Assembly: GCA_964006375.1 (NCBI GenBank)
Contig: OZ023269.1
Coordinates: 131,968,309-132,032,308 of the forward strand
DNA from: Tillus elongatus
Taxonomy: Eukaryota > Arthropoda > Insecta > Coleoptera > Cleridae
Reading direction: 5' to 3'
DNA: 64,000 nt
The notes below the pieces were generated by a model. It did no database searches and had not been told where the DNA came from. It saw only the letters and a program-made list of their open reading frames with translations. Below, in pieces: positions 33,765 to 44,802 of the stretch. The translations under genes were made by a program, and so were the position numbers. Position 1 is the stretch's first letter; each line of letters opens with the position of its first letter.

Positions 33765-34465
33765 TTTAATTTATTCCTATTAGTCAATTCTCTTGTACAA
33801 AATGTTCTTTTAATAGCAAATTTTCTCATAAATGAATTTAACGAATTTTCTTTGAAGAAACGTTTGTTGCGAATTTTTTTTATGAAAAATTATTCAATTA
33901 ATGGAACATTTTTTAAACGAAATTCATCGAAAATAAGGTTTTAATGGATTTTCGTACAAGCAAATTATTTTATTTTTAATTTTAATTTCAGATTAGGTAT
34001 ATAATTTGAATTTTATGTATTCCTTGTGCAAAATTTTCTGTAAAAGGATATTTAGCCATTTTTTGCAGAAATTGTTTTGTGCTTCGTAGAAATCATTGTT
34101 TGCAAATTTTCATCAAATTTTATTTTTTTATTGTTGTGCCGTCGAAAAAGTTTTTGTGAAAAATTATATTTTGGTAGGTGCGTAAATTAACTTTAAATGG
34201 TTGGTTGGCCAGGAAAATCGGACCAGTTTTTTTTATTTATTTAATTTATTTTTATTAGCGAATTTTCTTGTACAAAATGTTGTTTTAATAGCGAATTTTC
34301 TTATAAAGGAATTTAATGAATTTTCTTTGAAGAAACATTTGAGAATTTTTGTATGAAAATTTATTTAATTGATGGAGTATTTTTTAAAGTAAATTCGTCG
34401 AAAATTAATTTCTAATGGATTTTCGTGCAAACAAATTATTTTATTTTCAATTTTAATTACAGATT
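33765..34465. repeat. Direct repeat pair of about 230 bp
   Basis: 33765-33995 and 34235-34465 share TTTAATTTATT, CTTGTACAAAATGTT, TTTCTTTGAAGAAAC, TAATGGATTTTCGT and CAAATTATTTTATTTT in the same order. Both carry AATTTTC-type motifs also used by the hairpin family. Confidence 0.75.
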
Positions 34466-34787
34466 ACGTATATGTTAGGTTGGTGACTATAGGTCTGGTT
34501 TTCACCCTTTTGGGGTTATTATCAACCTGCAGAACAAAAATTACTTTTATGACTATAAATTTATAGTTTTCCAAAAAAACTTGGTTTTAATTTTTGCCCA
34601 TGTGTTAAGAATTTCTGACTCTGATTTAAATAAAACATTTTTATCTGGTGAATCATATTGATAATTTGTATACCGCGTATCAAAATTCAAAGTTTTAGCA
34701 TAGACATCGAATTTTAAAATTCTAATTGTTAAAAACAAAAATATTATTATGATAGTGTGGAGTCCAATACTTGATGTAAATGCATTG
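34466..34787. other. AT-rich sequence, nothing recognised
   Basis: No supported feature. Confidence 0.5.
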
Positions 34788-35060
34788 TAAACTTAGATAA
34801 ATAAACAAAGTGTTACACTATTTTATTTAATGAATAACTGCAGTTTCGCTGAAGTTCTCAGCTTTGCGAATGAAAGTCTCTTTCATTCTGTATTTGACAA
34901 TTTAATGAATAACTGCAGTTTCGCTAAAGTTCTCAGCTTTGCGAAATACAGAATTAAAGTGACTTTTGTGCTGTATTTGACAAAGCTGAGAACTTTAGCG
35001 AAACTGCAGTTATACATTCAATAAAATAGTGTAAATCAATATGTTTATTTATCTAAGTTA
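34788..35060. mobile_element. Foldback element with inverted arms and an extra internal copy
   Basis: The left arm (34788-34870) AACTTAGATAAATAAACA...AACTGCAGTTTCGCTGAAG is matched by the complement of about 34978-35060. Between them, 34898-34945 repeats part of the left arm directly (AATGAATAACTGCAGTTTCG). No coding sequence. Short open frames here are products of the repeat. Confidence 0.8.
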
Positions 35061-35685
35061 AAAATATTACTTCTGCAAATTATTTTATATCTCATTTTTC
35101 ATTAATTTTTGTAATCTAATACTATAAAATACTTTCCTTAATAAAATAAGAAAAAGTTTAGTAAGTATATATAGTACTAGACATAGGGAAAACTTATAAT
35201 GTGGCAAACGCGCCGCCTGCAATTTGACTGTCCAGGTAGATGATGAGGATGAGCCGCAGGCGCAAGCGCGCATGCAGTGATCGCAAACTATTACTGACCA
35301 CTGTATATCAACAGGTAGTGAAAAACAATATAAAACAGATTGCGCCCAAGAAATATCATTAAAGAAATATTATTATCACTACCAGACTGAAAAATGTGAA
35401 ATAGGAATCTAGATATACGATTACTTGATTATGCTTATTTATGTTTATAAATGAGATTGATGGTTTATTGACCGTTGACAGTCTTAAATCCGTCATATCA
35501 CTATTTTTAATTCCTTATAGATATTGATCTTGTGAAGTTAAATACGAGATGCCACAATAATTAAATGACGAGACTAATCAGGCTGCTTTGAAATATCGTT
35601 AGTCTAATTCGCGAAGTGCGTGACTTTGTTTAATTAAATTTTACAGGAAATAGTAAAAATCGATTTTTATTACAATTTTGAGTGA
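35061..35685. other. Sequence without recognised features
   Basis: A locally GC-richer patch (GGCAAACGCGCCGCCTGC near 35203) has no ORF support. Nothing else was seen. Confidence 0.5.
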
Positions 35686-35720
35686 ATTTTCATTATGAAA
35701 ATTCATTAATAGAGAGGTAA
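35686..35720. repeat. Solo terminal hairpin of the hairpin/TA family
   Basis: GAGTGAATTTTCATTATGAAAATTCATTAATAGAGAGG, given here as arms AGTGAATTTTCAT and ATGAAAATTCATT. The rest of the repeat is absent. Confidence 0.6.
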
Positions 35721-36109
35721 CGATGGTAAATATATACAGGATGTTTCATAACATGTAGGACCCACGCGCGGGGGTGATTGGGGATCTCAAAATGCAGTCC
35801 CTAATCACCTTGTAACATATTTTGAAAAATGTCTACAGGGCCGTACTAACATTTTTTTCAACTTGTTTCTTACCCATTTTTTTGACAAACCAAACCAACT
35901 ATGGAAATAAGTCAAGAGATACTTTTTGTAGAAAATTAAATGCTCTATTTAAAATTTCTAACAAAGATTTCTGCAGGGCCGAACTAAACATTTTTTATGC
36001 AACTGAATTATAAAGAACTCATATAACTCCGCCACTGGTCGCTTGAGAGGCTTGAAATTTTCATCTAATGTGTCAACCTATTAATGGACGTTGTGTATCA
36101 AATTTGGTT

Positions 36110-36600
36110 TGTCTATCTCAATGCAGTCAATGTTTAGCCAGTTCCCCTTTTCGGATCGGGCTGAAATTTTATATATGTGTCTAAGTCGAGTGACATTGCA
36201 ACATAGGCTACCAACATTACTATATATTCAATATGGCGGACGCTTCAAGATGGCGGGTTTTTCTTTTCTCACAATCCCCCTAATATGGGTATCAAATTGA
36301 AAGGCATTGCGAGTAAAATACAGTAGGCTATGTAACGCTTTTATAAATTCAAAATGGCGTCCGACGCAAAAGGGCGGAATATATTTTTTGTCACAACTCT
36401 TGACATGCGTATCGAAAAAAAAAGGGCTTCACGAGTAAAATACAGCGGGATAGGTGGAGCTCTAATAAATTAAAAATGGCGGCCGACGTAAGATGACTGA
36501 CTATTTCTTTCTTAACAACCTATAAATAAAAGGCCTTCACGAGTAAGGTACAGTAGGCTGGGTGGCGCTTTCATAAATTTAATATTGATATTGTTCTCGT
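36110..36600. repeat. Diverged tandem repeat, period about 121 bp
   Basis: A unit with AATATGGCGGACGC, AAAATGGCGTCCGACGC or AAAATGGCGGCCGACG recurs at 36226, 36347 and 36469, with a fourth partial at 36577. Each has TTCACGAGTAA and TACAGTAGG-type motifs upstream. Unit identity is moderate. Confidence 0.8.
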
Positions 36601-36814
36601 TTTAGTCCACCTAAATAATAAAAGCATGTTCACTTATTTTACTAATATCTATAAATAATTGACAACCACCTACATTTTAGGGTTATAAGTCGCAAGGTTG
36701 ATTTTTGAAACAGGAATTTTCATATCTTCGTTTTTCGAAAGAGAGTTAAGCATTGTTCTAGAAGAAATTGATATTTATTGGGGAGATATGCATTTTTCTA
36801 AATCCATTCTCTTT

Positions 36815-36940
36815 TAGTGAATTTTCTTAGAAAAAATTCACTAATGGAGAGATCCCGACTTTTGAAAAAATGTCTTTAAATGCGCCCGAACTAGTGCACC
36901 TAGAACCCATATCCAGGGTCAGTTTCAATTTCTATATGTT

Positions 36941-37017
<77 letters not shown>
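36815..37017 (+). repeat. Hairpin/TA repeat, copy H11 (hairpin to TA array)
   Basis: Hairpin TTAGTGAATTTTCTTAGAAA at 36817, AATGGAGAGATCCCGACTTT, CTAGAACCCATATCCAGGGT, then TA array 36945-37017. It is truncated immediately after the array. Confidence 0.85.
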
Positions 37018-37019
<2 letters not shown>

Positions 37020-38080
37020 CTATAGATAGCAAATGATAGGAAATATTACGAAATTTTAATAGGAAAACGGGAAATTTATGCATACTAGTATATATAAAAT
37101 AAGTGTATACACCCTAATGTAGCAATGAAAGAGTTTTGGCAGGAGATGTCAACGCCCGACATGAATGTCAGTGACCCATGTAGCAACCCTCGATGTTAAG
37201 TTACATTCGAGTAATAAAAAATTATATTATATACTAGAAATATCCGTAAAGAAACCAAGAACAATGCTTCAGTTTTGTAGGGAGAATGAGATTGTAGATA
37301 ATATAATTGTAGTTCTGTTGATTTTATTGTATAAAAAAAAATATATATGACCAAGCTAGCTAAAGACTCAATGTAGTGAAAGAGCGGAGGTCATTTATAA
37401 AAAACAAAGGTTTGTAGAATATTAAGGTGATGTGCGCGTCAGAAAAAAAAACGTAAAAAGACGTTAAAGGTTTGACGGAAAACTTAAACACAGGTGGTGT
37501 GACGAACAATAGCGTTTTTTCACCTGTAAGAAAATTATAAAAGCAACGGTCCGAGAGGGTACGGGCTTGTCTTGTCTTTTCCATCCAGTGAATTCATCAG
37601 TATCACTTTACCAGACCAGGTGATCATCGTCATAATTATGTAAGTTGACATAAGAGATTCCAGAGTGCATCGAAGGGAGAGTATAAAACACCTCCAGAGT
37701 GCTACGACTATGGAATAAATATATCATAACCAATAAATAAATATTATAATATAACCAATAAATGGACAGTAACCTATGGCATGGACAAATTCGAAAGATA
37801 ATAATAATTAATCAAGGTCCGCATTAATGGAAGAACAATAAATAATCCAATAGAAAATATGTCAGTAAGTGTTACCTTTTCTTAAATTGACCAGTGCGGG
37901 TTGAATTTCACCAATTTTTACAACAACAATCAAATATTTTTGTGCTAATAAATTTCAAAAACAAAAATTTTGTTTGAAATAAACGGAAAGAGACCGTGAT
38001 CTCTATAGAATTATCGATGTATATTGATTATGTAGTATCCATGTTTAATTACTTGTGTAATTAGTTATAATGTTACCAGA
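37018..38080. other. AT-rich sequence, nothing recognised
   Basis: Short ORFs on both strands look like chance. Confidence 0.5.
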
Positions 38081-38262
38081 ATGTTTTAATAGGGTTTTTC
38101 AAGTTATATTTATGTAAAGAATGTTTTAAAATATCTCTTTGTATTTAACAAGTGTCATATCGGCACAGTTAAATGTTTTAATAGGATTTTTCAATTTATG
38201 TTTATGTAATGAATGCTTTAAACGTTTCTGTTTGTATTTAATGTGTGTCAAATAGACACCGT
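38081..38262. repeat. Tandem duplication, period about 91 bp
   Basis: ATGTTTTAATAGGGTTTTTC at 38081 and ATGTTTTAATAGGATTTTTC at 38173, each followed by TTTATGTAA, GAATG and TTTGTATTTAA in order. Confidence 0.8.
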
Positions 38263-38560
38263 AAAATTTGTGTAATGAATTAAATGGAATGTATAACAGA
38301 TTGTAATTAACGGAAGTATTGTTTTTGGTTGATATTTAATCAGCAAAATTGTTATATAGCCATCTGTGCAAAGCGATAGTAATTTTGATCAAGTGAAAAT
38401 CAATAAATGAATTTAAATAACACATATTAGTGAATTTTAATTAGTAGAAGCTAGCTGTAATTATAAGGAACCCAACCTGATGATTAGGACCTATGTTCTC
38501 AGCTCTATAATAAATTTTTGCAGGTATATACTACCCATAAAGTAAAGTAGAATACCATAG

Positions 38561-38562
<2 letters not shown>

Positions 38563-38633
<71 letters not shown>

Positions 38634-38955
38634 CACCGATAACTCAAAAAATAATGTTCTGATTTTGATAAAATTTGACATGTACCTTCCTTTTGTAAGT
38701 GGTATCGATAAGTTCGTTAGCCAGGAAAATCTAAGCAGGTTTCCGGGAAAATTTTGTTTGGGTTTTCTTCGGGAAAAAATTTTTATCTCAAAAAATAGAA
38801 AAGCTATGGTAACCGAATTTGGTACGTAAGTTTACGATATTAAAAGGAAACTATATACCAACATTTATATTTCTATCTTAAAAGAAAAAAAAGTTATATT
38901 TGGTGCCAGATCATTTCTATGAAAATTCACTACCATAACGCACTTGCTGCGTCCA
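38563..38955 (+). repeat. Hairpin/TA repeat, copy H12 (TA array to TIR end)
   Basis: TA array 38563-38631, then ATCACCGATAACTCAAAAAA, GATTTTGATAAAATTTGACA, TATGGTAACCGAATTTGGTA and the end CCATAACGCACTTGCTGCG. It is the right-hand complement of copies that stop at the TA array. Confidence 0.85.
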
Positions 38956-39420
38956 AACTTTTTAAACTCCGAGAATGGTCCCAGTAAATATATTTCTTCT
39001 CGCATTCTTCTAGCATTATTTTAATTGTATTAACGTATATTTTTAAAGTCTCTAGACCTGTTGTTTGATCTTATTTTTATTTATTTTATAATAAGAAACT
39101 ATATATGTCTTTGGACTCGGTCTACTTATTTATAATTAGCTGTTTTTAATAAACATCCTTCCAGACTTGTTAAAGCTTTTTACGCAAGTGTAGTGGTATA
39201 TTAATTGCAATGCAAATTAAATTGGATAATTTAGCTTTGCAAGATACAGGTTTCTAATTAATATCAAAAGTAATTAAACGTCTGTCCGATGTCTTATATT
39301 ATTTAAGTGCAGATAGTTCTAGATACAAACAAACTGTAGGTAAAAACATATAAATTTGTAACGAATGGGTTCTATTGCTATGCGTGGCGAACTAAAATTG
39401 AGTAACAAAGTTAAAAAAGT
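38956..39420. other. AT-rich sequence, nothing recognised
   Basis: No supported feature. Confidence 0.5.
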
Positions 39421-39729
39421 CTGGACGCAGCAAGTGCGTTATGATATTGAATTTTCATTAAAATGTTTTTAATAGCAAATATGTGATTTTTAAGAAAGCA
39501 GGTATCAAATTTGGCTACCAGTATAACTTATATAGTAGAAACAATGTGCCATGTTTCATCAAAATAACTTTATTGTTTGAAAATGTACAAACATTTCCGA
39601 AAGTAACTTAAAGTGTTCCCGAAAAAAACTGGGTTCTCGGTCAACCTTATAGGTTAATAGCAAATTAAGCTATTCAAATTTGAAGCATTTAATGAAAATT
39701 CGCTACCATAACGCACTTGCTGCGTCCCG
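39421..39729. mobile_element. MITE with TIRs (GGACGCAGC family), copy M2, 309 bp
   Basis: The left end CTGGACGCAGCAAGTGCG and the complement of the right end CGGGACGCAGCAAGTGCG are inverted over about 45 bp (through GAATTTTCATTAAA). M3 (52529-52836) is the same element in the opposite orientation, at 308 bp. No ORF. Confidence 0.88.
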
Positions 39730-40505
39730 ATTTTTTTTCCTACAAACTTGCATTATATTCCGATGGAAAATGCAAAAATCTAATAAGGCGTGTTCGATTA
39801 AAAAAAAAAAGAGAATTTATATCACCAACGACTTATGGGCCAGCCTGTGATTATATAATTTTTCTTTAAGGCGTAGCTCAAGACACCCTATATCTAATGC
39901 ATACAATTTTTTTTTCATGCATTGTAACGAATATATTGAACTTTATTAATTTTTTACGAAAATTATATACCATTAAACGATAAACTCTATAGCTAAGGCT
40001 ATTGCCAAAGCATCAGAGAAATGGTCTATTTGAAATGAATTTTCTGGAAATATTTTAGTAAAATGAACGACAATGACGGTTGAATCTAAGACATCAGGCT
40101 TTGTAAAACATTCTTCTTGAGACATTTTCTTTCCATAGCTCCTATCAGTTTCAGGTTCTATGCCTGAATATTGCCAATTTTGACGTTTTAAATCGCGACT
40201 TTGACGTTTTAAGGAAAACCCCAATTAATTTTGTTTAAATGCCCATAATTTTTTTATCTTTCAACATACAGAGCTAAATTGGTAGGTAATTTACCTATAG
40301 TGATATAAACCAGCGTACCAAATTTGGTTGCCCTTACTTTGTTATTTCCGGAGATATGAATTTTTTTTTAAAGGAAACACAAAATTTTCCGGGAAAACCT
40401 GGGCCGATTTTCCTGACTAACGAACTTATCCAAGCCATTTGCAAAAGGAAGGTATTCACTAAATTTAATCAAAATCGGCCCATTATTTTAAGTTATCGGT
40501 GTGAA
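39730..40505 (-). repeat. Hairpin/TA repeat long form joined to MITE M2
   Basis: 39730-39960 is the reverse complement of 52296-52528, and 39960-40505 matches the long form (GACGTTTTAAATCGCGACTT) and the block CCGATTTTCCTGACTAACG, ending AAGTTATCGGTGTGA. With M2 it forms a unit of about 1.1 kb repeated inverted at 51725-52836. Confidence 0.75.
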
Positions 40506-40826
40506 AATCGATTCAGACTTTCCAATACGGATTCGGGGGACGACGGTTCGAGACTCACTGGCGGCGGATGATTTTTCAAATCACTGTCGTCGTTGAGATC
40601 GAGCCTAAGGTGGAGGATAGGTTAGTTTAGATGAGCAAAAAGAGTCAGCAATGGCCTAATTTCCAGTAGGCATCTCACCTTAACGACAATAGGCATGGAT
40701 GCAAAATGATGAAAATGTTTTGTATCCTCCTACTATGTCGAAAATCATAACTACTGGACAATTGATAGTCCCTTTATTAATCTTATTTTTAAAGGGGTAG
40801 ACATTGATCCAATCCAATCCATAGCA
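40506..40826. other. Unassigned sequence before LINE A1
   Basis: A GC-richer patch at 40530-40580 has a GGTTCGAGACTC motif like a tRNA B box, without a supportable A box. No gene called. Confidence 0.4.
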
Positions 40827-43800
40827 GGTGGTAGTGGAATTTTCCTTTATGTAACAGTAAAGGATTTTTTCACGCCCGAGGAGGTACCACCCCATACATC
40901 AAGGGGCCGGTGAAGTCCTAACGGACGTTTCCGGTTCTGGTGTATGAGTCGGTTTCCCTTATAAGCAAAAATGATGATGGCTCCTCCTTGTATAAAATAT
41001 TCCGGAGGCAAAATACCCCTCCATTCGGATCTCCGGGAGAGGGGTGTACAGGGAGCGCCAACATCAAGATTTAACATATCCTTTTCGAATATATGTGGCC
41101 TAAATTCTAACCTGAACTCCGTCCACCATTTCCTCCAGGCTAACAGGCCCCAACTCCTCTTCCTCACCGAAACCCAAATCAGTGCCAAAACAGCCACTAA
41201 TCACCTTAATTTCCCGGGGTATGAGCTCCTTACTGCCTTTAGATTGCATGGAGGCGTGTGCGTATACGTCCGTAGCAATTTACCCTGCACCAGACTTCCC
41301 AATTTAGAAGCTGGAAGAAAAGACATACTATGGATAAAACTCTCTCTCAGGGCTGCAACTAAATTCATCTGTTGCATTTACTGGTCACCTTCTGACAACA
41401 ACTTTGTCCAGCTCTTTGACTACCTTTCTGAAAAAACCGACTATCTGATTTCTGAATATCCTTCCTCCGAGGTCACTATTCTTGGCGACTTCAATGTACA
41501 TAATAAGGAATGGCTAGGATCTTCAAAAACCGATCCACAAGGGAGAGCAGCGGAGGCCTTTGCAGTCAGCAATTCTTTGGCCAATATGGTTCAGCAACCT
41601 ACTTACTTTCCTCGTATCCCAACACACAGCTCAAATCCCTTGGATCTCCTTCTTACTACAAATCCTGAATGCTATAAGATATCAGTCACCGCCCCCCTTG
41701 GTCGCTCAGACCACGGCATGGTAACTGCTTCCTGTGCAATGCAACCCGAGGTCACACAGTCATCACACCCACGTATCGTTTGGCACTACAACTCCGCAAA
41801 CTGGGACGAAATGCGGGATTACTTTTCCTCATTTCCATGGGCGTCTGTCTGCTTCTCTCATCCTGACCCCTCTGATATCTCACAAAACGTCACCGAAATT
41901 ATCCAAGCTGGCATGGAATTATTTATTCCACGTACACAGAAAACCTCTTCAGCCACTCAAAAGCCCTGGTTCTCTAAATCCTGTGACAAGGCCAGACTTG
42001 AAAAGGTCAAAGCTCACAAAACGCTTCTACACAATCCCAGTCAAGAAAATCGTCAAGCATTCAACGACGCAAGAAACCGCTATGTCCGCATTCTTTCTGA
42101 GGCAAAAAACTCATTTAATAACCACATCAAAAACAAAGCCCTCTCAAGCTCCAACGGCGGCAAACCCTTCTGGACTCTTGCTAAGTCTATTGGGAATAAT
42201 TTCTGCAAGAGCACGTTCCCACCTCTTGTCTCAGGTGATAAAATTGTTTCTACCGCCCTGGGCAAGGCTGAACTTTTTGCTTCGTTGTTCGCCGGAAATT
42301 CTACTCTCAACCCACCTCCAAATGTTCAACCACCAACAGTCCCCAATGTCGCGCATAAAATGACTGATATCATTTTCAAAACTAAAAAGGTACGAAAGAT
42401 GCTCTCTTCTCTTAATACCAGGAAAGCCTCTGGCCTTGACGAGATCCCAGCAATTGTTCTCAAAAAATGCGCACCAGAACTTGCTCCTGTCCTGGCTCGT
42501 CTGTTTCAGATATCTTACAATAAAGGCATATTCCCTAGTAACTGGAAAACTGCTCGAGTACAACCCATCCCCAAGAAAGGATCCAAAGCGCTTCCTAGCA
42601 ACTACAGGCCTATTTCTCTCCTTTCAGTCATCTCTAAAGTGATGGAAAAGTATATAAACACGGAACTACTAAAATTCCTTGAAAAACACAGTCTAATCCA
42701 CGACAGGCAGTATGGATTCCGTCAGCGCAGATCGACTGCCGACCTCCTTTCCTTTGTCACCCATTCTTGGAACAAGTCTATGGAACAACACGGTGAATCC
42801 CAGATTGTTGCTCTAGACATATCCAAAGCATTTGACCAGGTCTGGCACGCAGCGCTGCTTAATAAACTTCCGGCCCATGGCCTACCACCAAAACTTTGTA
42901 CCTGGACAGCAAATTTCCTCTCCAACAGGAGCATATCTGTTGTTGTGGATGGCCATTCCTCTAAACTGTATCCAATTAATGCAGGAGTTCCTCAAGGTTC
43001 AGCTTTAGCCCCTACTTTGTTTCTCCTCCACATCAATGACCTCCTCTCTAGCACATCCAACCCAGTTCACAGTTACGCGGACGACAGCACCCTCCACTCA
43101 AACATACAATATTCTAAGCCTGTCTCTTTAGCCCAATTAGATGAGGATCGCAGACTCATGGAGGGTTCTGTCTCCGTAGACCTCCAAAAAATATTAGACT
43201 GGGGAAGTAGAAATCTTGTACAATTCAACCCCACCAAAACTAAGTCTTGCTTTCTTTCTCACAAGAGATACAGCAGCCCTAGACCCATCACAATGAACAA
43301 CCAAGTTATTCAAAGTAATGAGTCCTTTTCTCTTGTTGGCATTTCTGTGGATCGAAATCTTAATTGGCACCAACATGTTACATCAATTGCAGAAGCGGCT
43401 GCTAAGAAATTGGGTTTCCTCTTCCGGGCTCGCAAATACTTTTCACCAACTAATCTCTATACCTTATACACTTCACAAATAAGGCCAAACCTCGAATACT
43501 GCTCCCACATCTGGGGTGCAGCTGCCGCTTCTACACTCGCTATCCTGGACTCCATTCAAAAGAGAGCTATACGTCTCATCGGTGACCCTACCCTCACCCA
43601 AAGGCTTCCATCCCTTGCCCACCGACGTGCCGTTGGTGACCTCTCTCTCTTTTATAGATATCTGCACGGGCACTGCTCAGAGGAGCTTTCCTCCATAATT
43701 CCCCCACCTGCTGCCCCCAGCAGATCTACCAGGGGAACAGAGCGAATGCACCCTTTTAATGTCCAGGTCACCAGACATAGAACATCTTGTTATGCCCGCT

Positions 43801-43986
43801 CTTTTGTCCCGAGGACTTCCAAGTTGTGGAATTCCTTGCCGGCACATGTTTTTCCTTCTCCTCCGAACCTCCAAACCTTCAAGTCCAGAATTAACAAGCT
43901 GCCTCTTTCCTCCTTGTCAACACCCACGGTACGATAGTATTTAGGCTGTAAGCCCTCGTGGTGTGTTGTTGACATAAAAAAAAAAA
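40827..43986 (+). mobile_element. LINE family A copy A1, apparently full length
   Basis: The 5' end is set by alignment with copy A2 (55273), both starting GGTGGTAGTGGA. The 3' end is GTGGTGTGTTGTTGACAT plus an 11-base A-run. The element is about 3.16 kb, with a 144-bp leader and one ORF. I could not identify a target duplication. Confidence 0.88.
40971..43937 (+). CDS. LINE A polyprotein: AP endonuclease plus reverse transcriptase, intact
   Basis: A 988-aa uninterrupted ORF. The N-terminal APE-type endonuclease (about 35-260) has SNICGLNSN, LFLTETQIS (catalytic Glu near 67), GDFNVHNKEW (Asp near 173) and GRSDHGMV (Ser-Asp-His near 246-248). RT domain: NYRPISLLSVISKVMEKYI, RQYGFRQRRSTADLL, ALDISKAFDQVWHAALL (first Asp), GVPQGSALAPTLF and SYADDSTLHS (residues about 701-710), then LVGISVDRNLNW. 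The C-terminal domain has SQIRPNLEYCSHIWGAA and SKLWNSLPAHVF. This is a Jockey/CR1-type non-LTR protein without RNase H. No ORF1 precedes it. Its catalytic residues all look intact, so the copy could be active or recently so. It probably supplied the A2-A6 fragments. Confidence 0.95.
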   Translation: MMMAPPCIKYSGGKIPLHSDLRERGVQGAPTSRFNISFSNICGLNSNLNSVHHFLQANRPQLLFLTETQISAKTATNHLNFPGYELLTAFRLHGGVCVYVRSNLPCTRLPNLEAGRKDILWIKLSLRAATKFICCIYWSPSDNNFVQLFDYLSEKTDYLISEYPSSEVTILGDFNVHNKEWLGSSKTDPQGRAAEAFAVSNSLANMVQQPTYFPRIPTHSSNPLDLLLTTNPECYKISVTAPLGRSDHGMVTASCAMQPEVTQSSHPRIVWHYNSANWDEMRDYFSSFPWASVCFSHPDPSDISQNVTEIIQAGMELFIPRTQKTSSATQKPWFSKSCDKARLEKVKAHKTLLHNPSQENRQAFNDARNRYVRILSEAKNSFNNHIKNKALSSSNGGKPFWTLAKSIGNNFCKSTFPPLVSGDKIVSTALGKAELFASLFAGNSTLNPPPNVQPPTVPNVAHKMTDIIFKTKKVRKMLSSLNTRKASGLDEIPAIVLKKCAPELAPVLARLFQISYNKGIFPSNWKTARVQPIPKKGSKALPSNYRPISLLSVISKVMEKYINTELLKFLEKHSLIHDRQYGFRQRRSTADLLSFVTHSWNKSMEQHGESQIVALDISKAFDQVWHAALLNKLPAHGLPPKLCTWTANFLSNRSISVVVDGHSSKLYPINAGVPQGSALAPTLFLLHINDLLSSTSNPVHSYADDSTLHSNIQYSKPVSLAQLDEDRRLMEGSVSVDLQKILDWGSRNLVQFNPTKTKSCFLSHKRYSSPRPITMNNQVIQSNESFSLVGISVDRNLNWHQHVTSIAEAAAKKLGFLFRARKYFSPTNLYTLYTSQIRPNLEYCSHIWGAAAASTLAILDSIQKRAIRLIGDPTLTQRLPSLAHRRAVGDLSLFYRYLHGHCSEELSSIIPPPAAPSRSTRGTERMHPFNVQVTRHRTSCYARSFVPRTSKLWNSLPAHVFPSPPNLQTFKSRINKLPLSSLSTPTVR

Positions 43987-44526
43987 CCTTTACCTTTTTT
44001 ACCGTCTGCCCGATGAGTAATTTATATGATATAACTTATATTAAATGAATTCTATACAGTGCGTTTAAAGTAATTTTCTCTGTTATTAGTAAATTTAAAG
44101 TGAAATTCTGTAAAGGACCCACATCAATTTTTAAATAAGATGTGGGGTCGTATGATACCTCTTTTTAAAGGAAAATCAATTATCTATTAAGCATAAAACA
44201 TTTTGAATGTAGCTTAATGGTGCTTGAAAAAATTGAATGATTTTCAAAAAGTTAGAACGGTTAGTACTTATGCAGCAAAACCTGAATTTCGTGCCTGACA
44301 ATCATTTTATAATTCAGCTTAAGTTCTGATAGCTCTAAAACTGTTGACGATAAAAATGTTTAGATATTAAAATATTTTGTGGAAACTTGATAGCTTTAAA
44401 GTATACGTATCAGTGCTCATCATATGCATTAAACTTCACATTTTGATGCTAACTCTTAACAACATTGATTGGTAATCTTTCATTAATAAAGGTGAAAAAT
44501 ATAGCAAAATTAATTGTAAAAATGTT

Positions 44527-44532
44527 TTTATT
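44527..44532 (-). promoter_or_regulatory. Polyadenylation signal of the DHCR24-like gene
   Basis: AATAAA on the minus strand 46 bp after the stop codon, in an AT-rich 3' UTR. Confidence 0.5.
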
Positions 44533-44577
44533 ATTAATATCAAATTTATAATTCTGTTATTAAAATGTATGTAAGAT

Positions 44578-44731
44578 TCAGATTCTGACAGTTCCATTGA
44601 CTTTGTCGTAAACTTCAGGAAATGCGGATTTGCACTTCAATTTTTCTCTTAAATTATCGTAAAGTCGATGATCAAACATTTCTCTGAATTCTTCTCTTGT
44701 CATGTAAGTATCAGCATACAGCATTTGAAAT
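44578..44731 (-). CDS. DHCR24: DHCR24-like sterol reductase, last coding exon
   Basis: Minus-strand exon with acceptor TTTCTTTTCAG at 44732 and TGA at 44578-44580. It completes a Gly codon begun by the exon at 60430 (GG|A) and encodes [40 protein letters not shown] and [10 protein letters not shown]. This is the C-terminus of delta(24)-sterol reductase (FQMLYADCYM..., then AFPEVYDK in vertebrates). The enzyme is an FAD-dependent, ER-associated reductase of the sterol side-chain C24 double bond. Insects do not make sterols de novo, so here it would act in modifying dietary sterols. The intron before it is 15,698 bp and full of transposons; phase and residues join correctly. Confidence 0.9.
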
Positions 44732-44802
44732 CTGAAAAGAAACAATTAAATGATGAAAATAGTCTGCAGCTAGTCCGCTACGGTAGCGAATTATAACTGA
44801 TA

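Noticed and set aside
40530..40590. Possible tRNA gene at the GGTTCGAGACTC motif
   Set aside because: No A box at the right spacing and no cloverleaf could be drawn.
41734..42363. 209-codon overlapping frame inside LINE A1
   Set aside because: It is a +1 shadow of the 988-codon ORF and appears again in A2 and A3 for the same reason.
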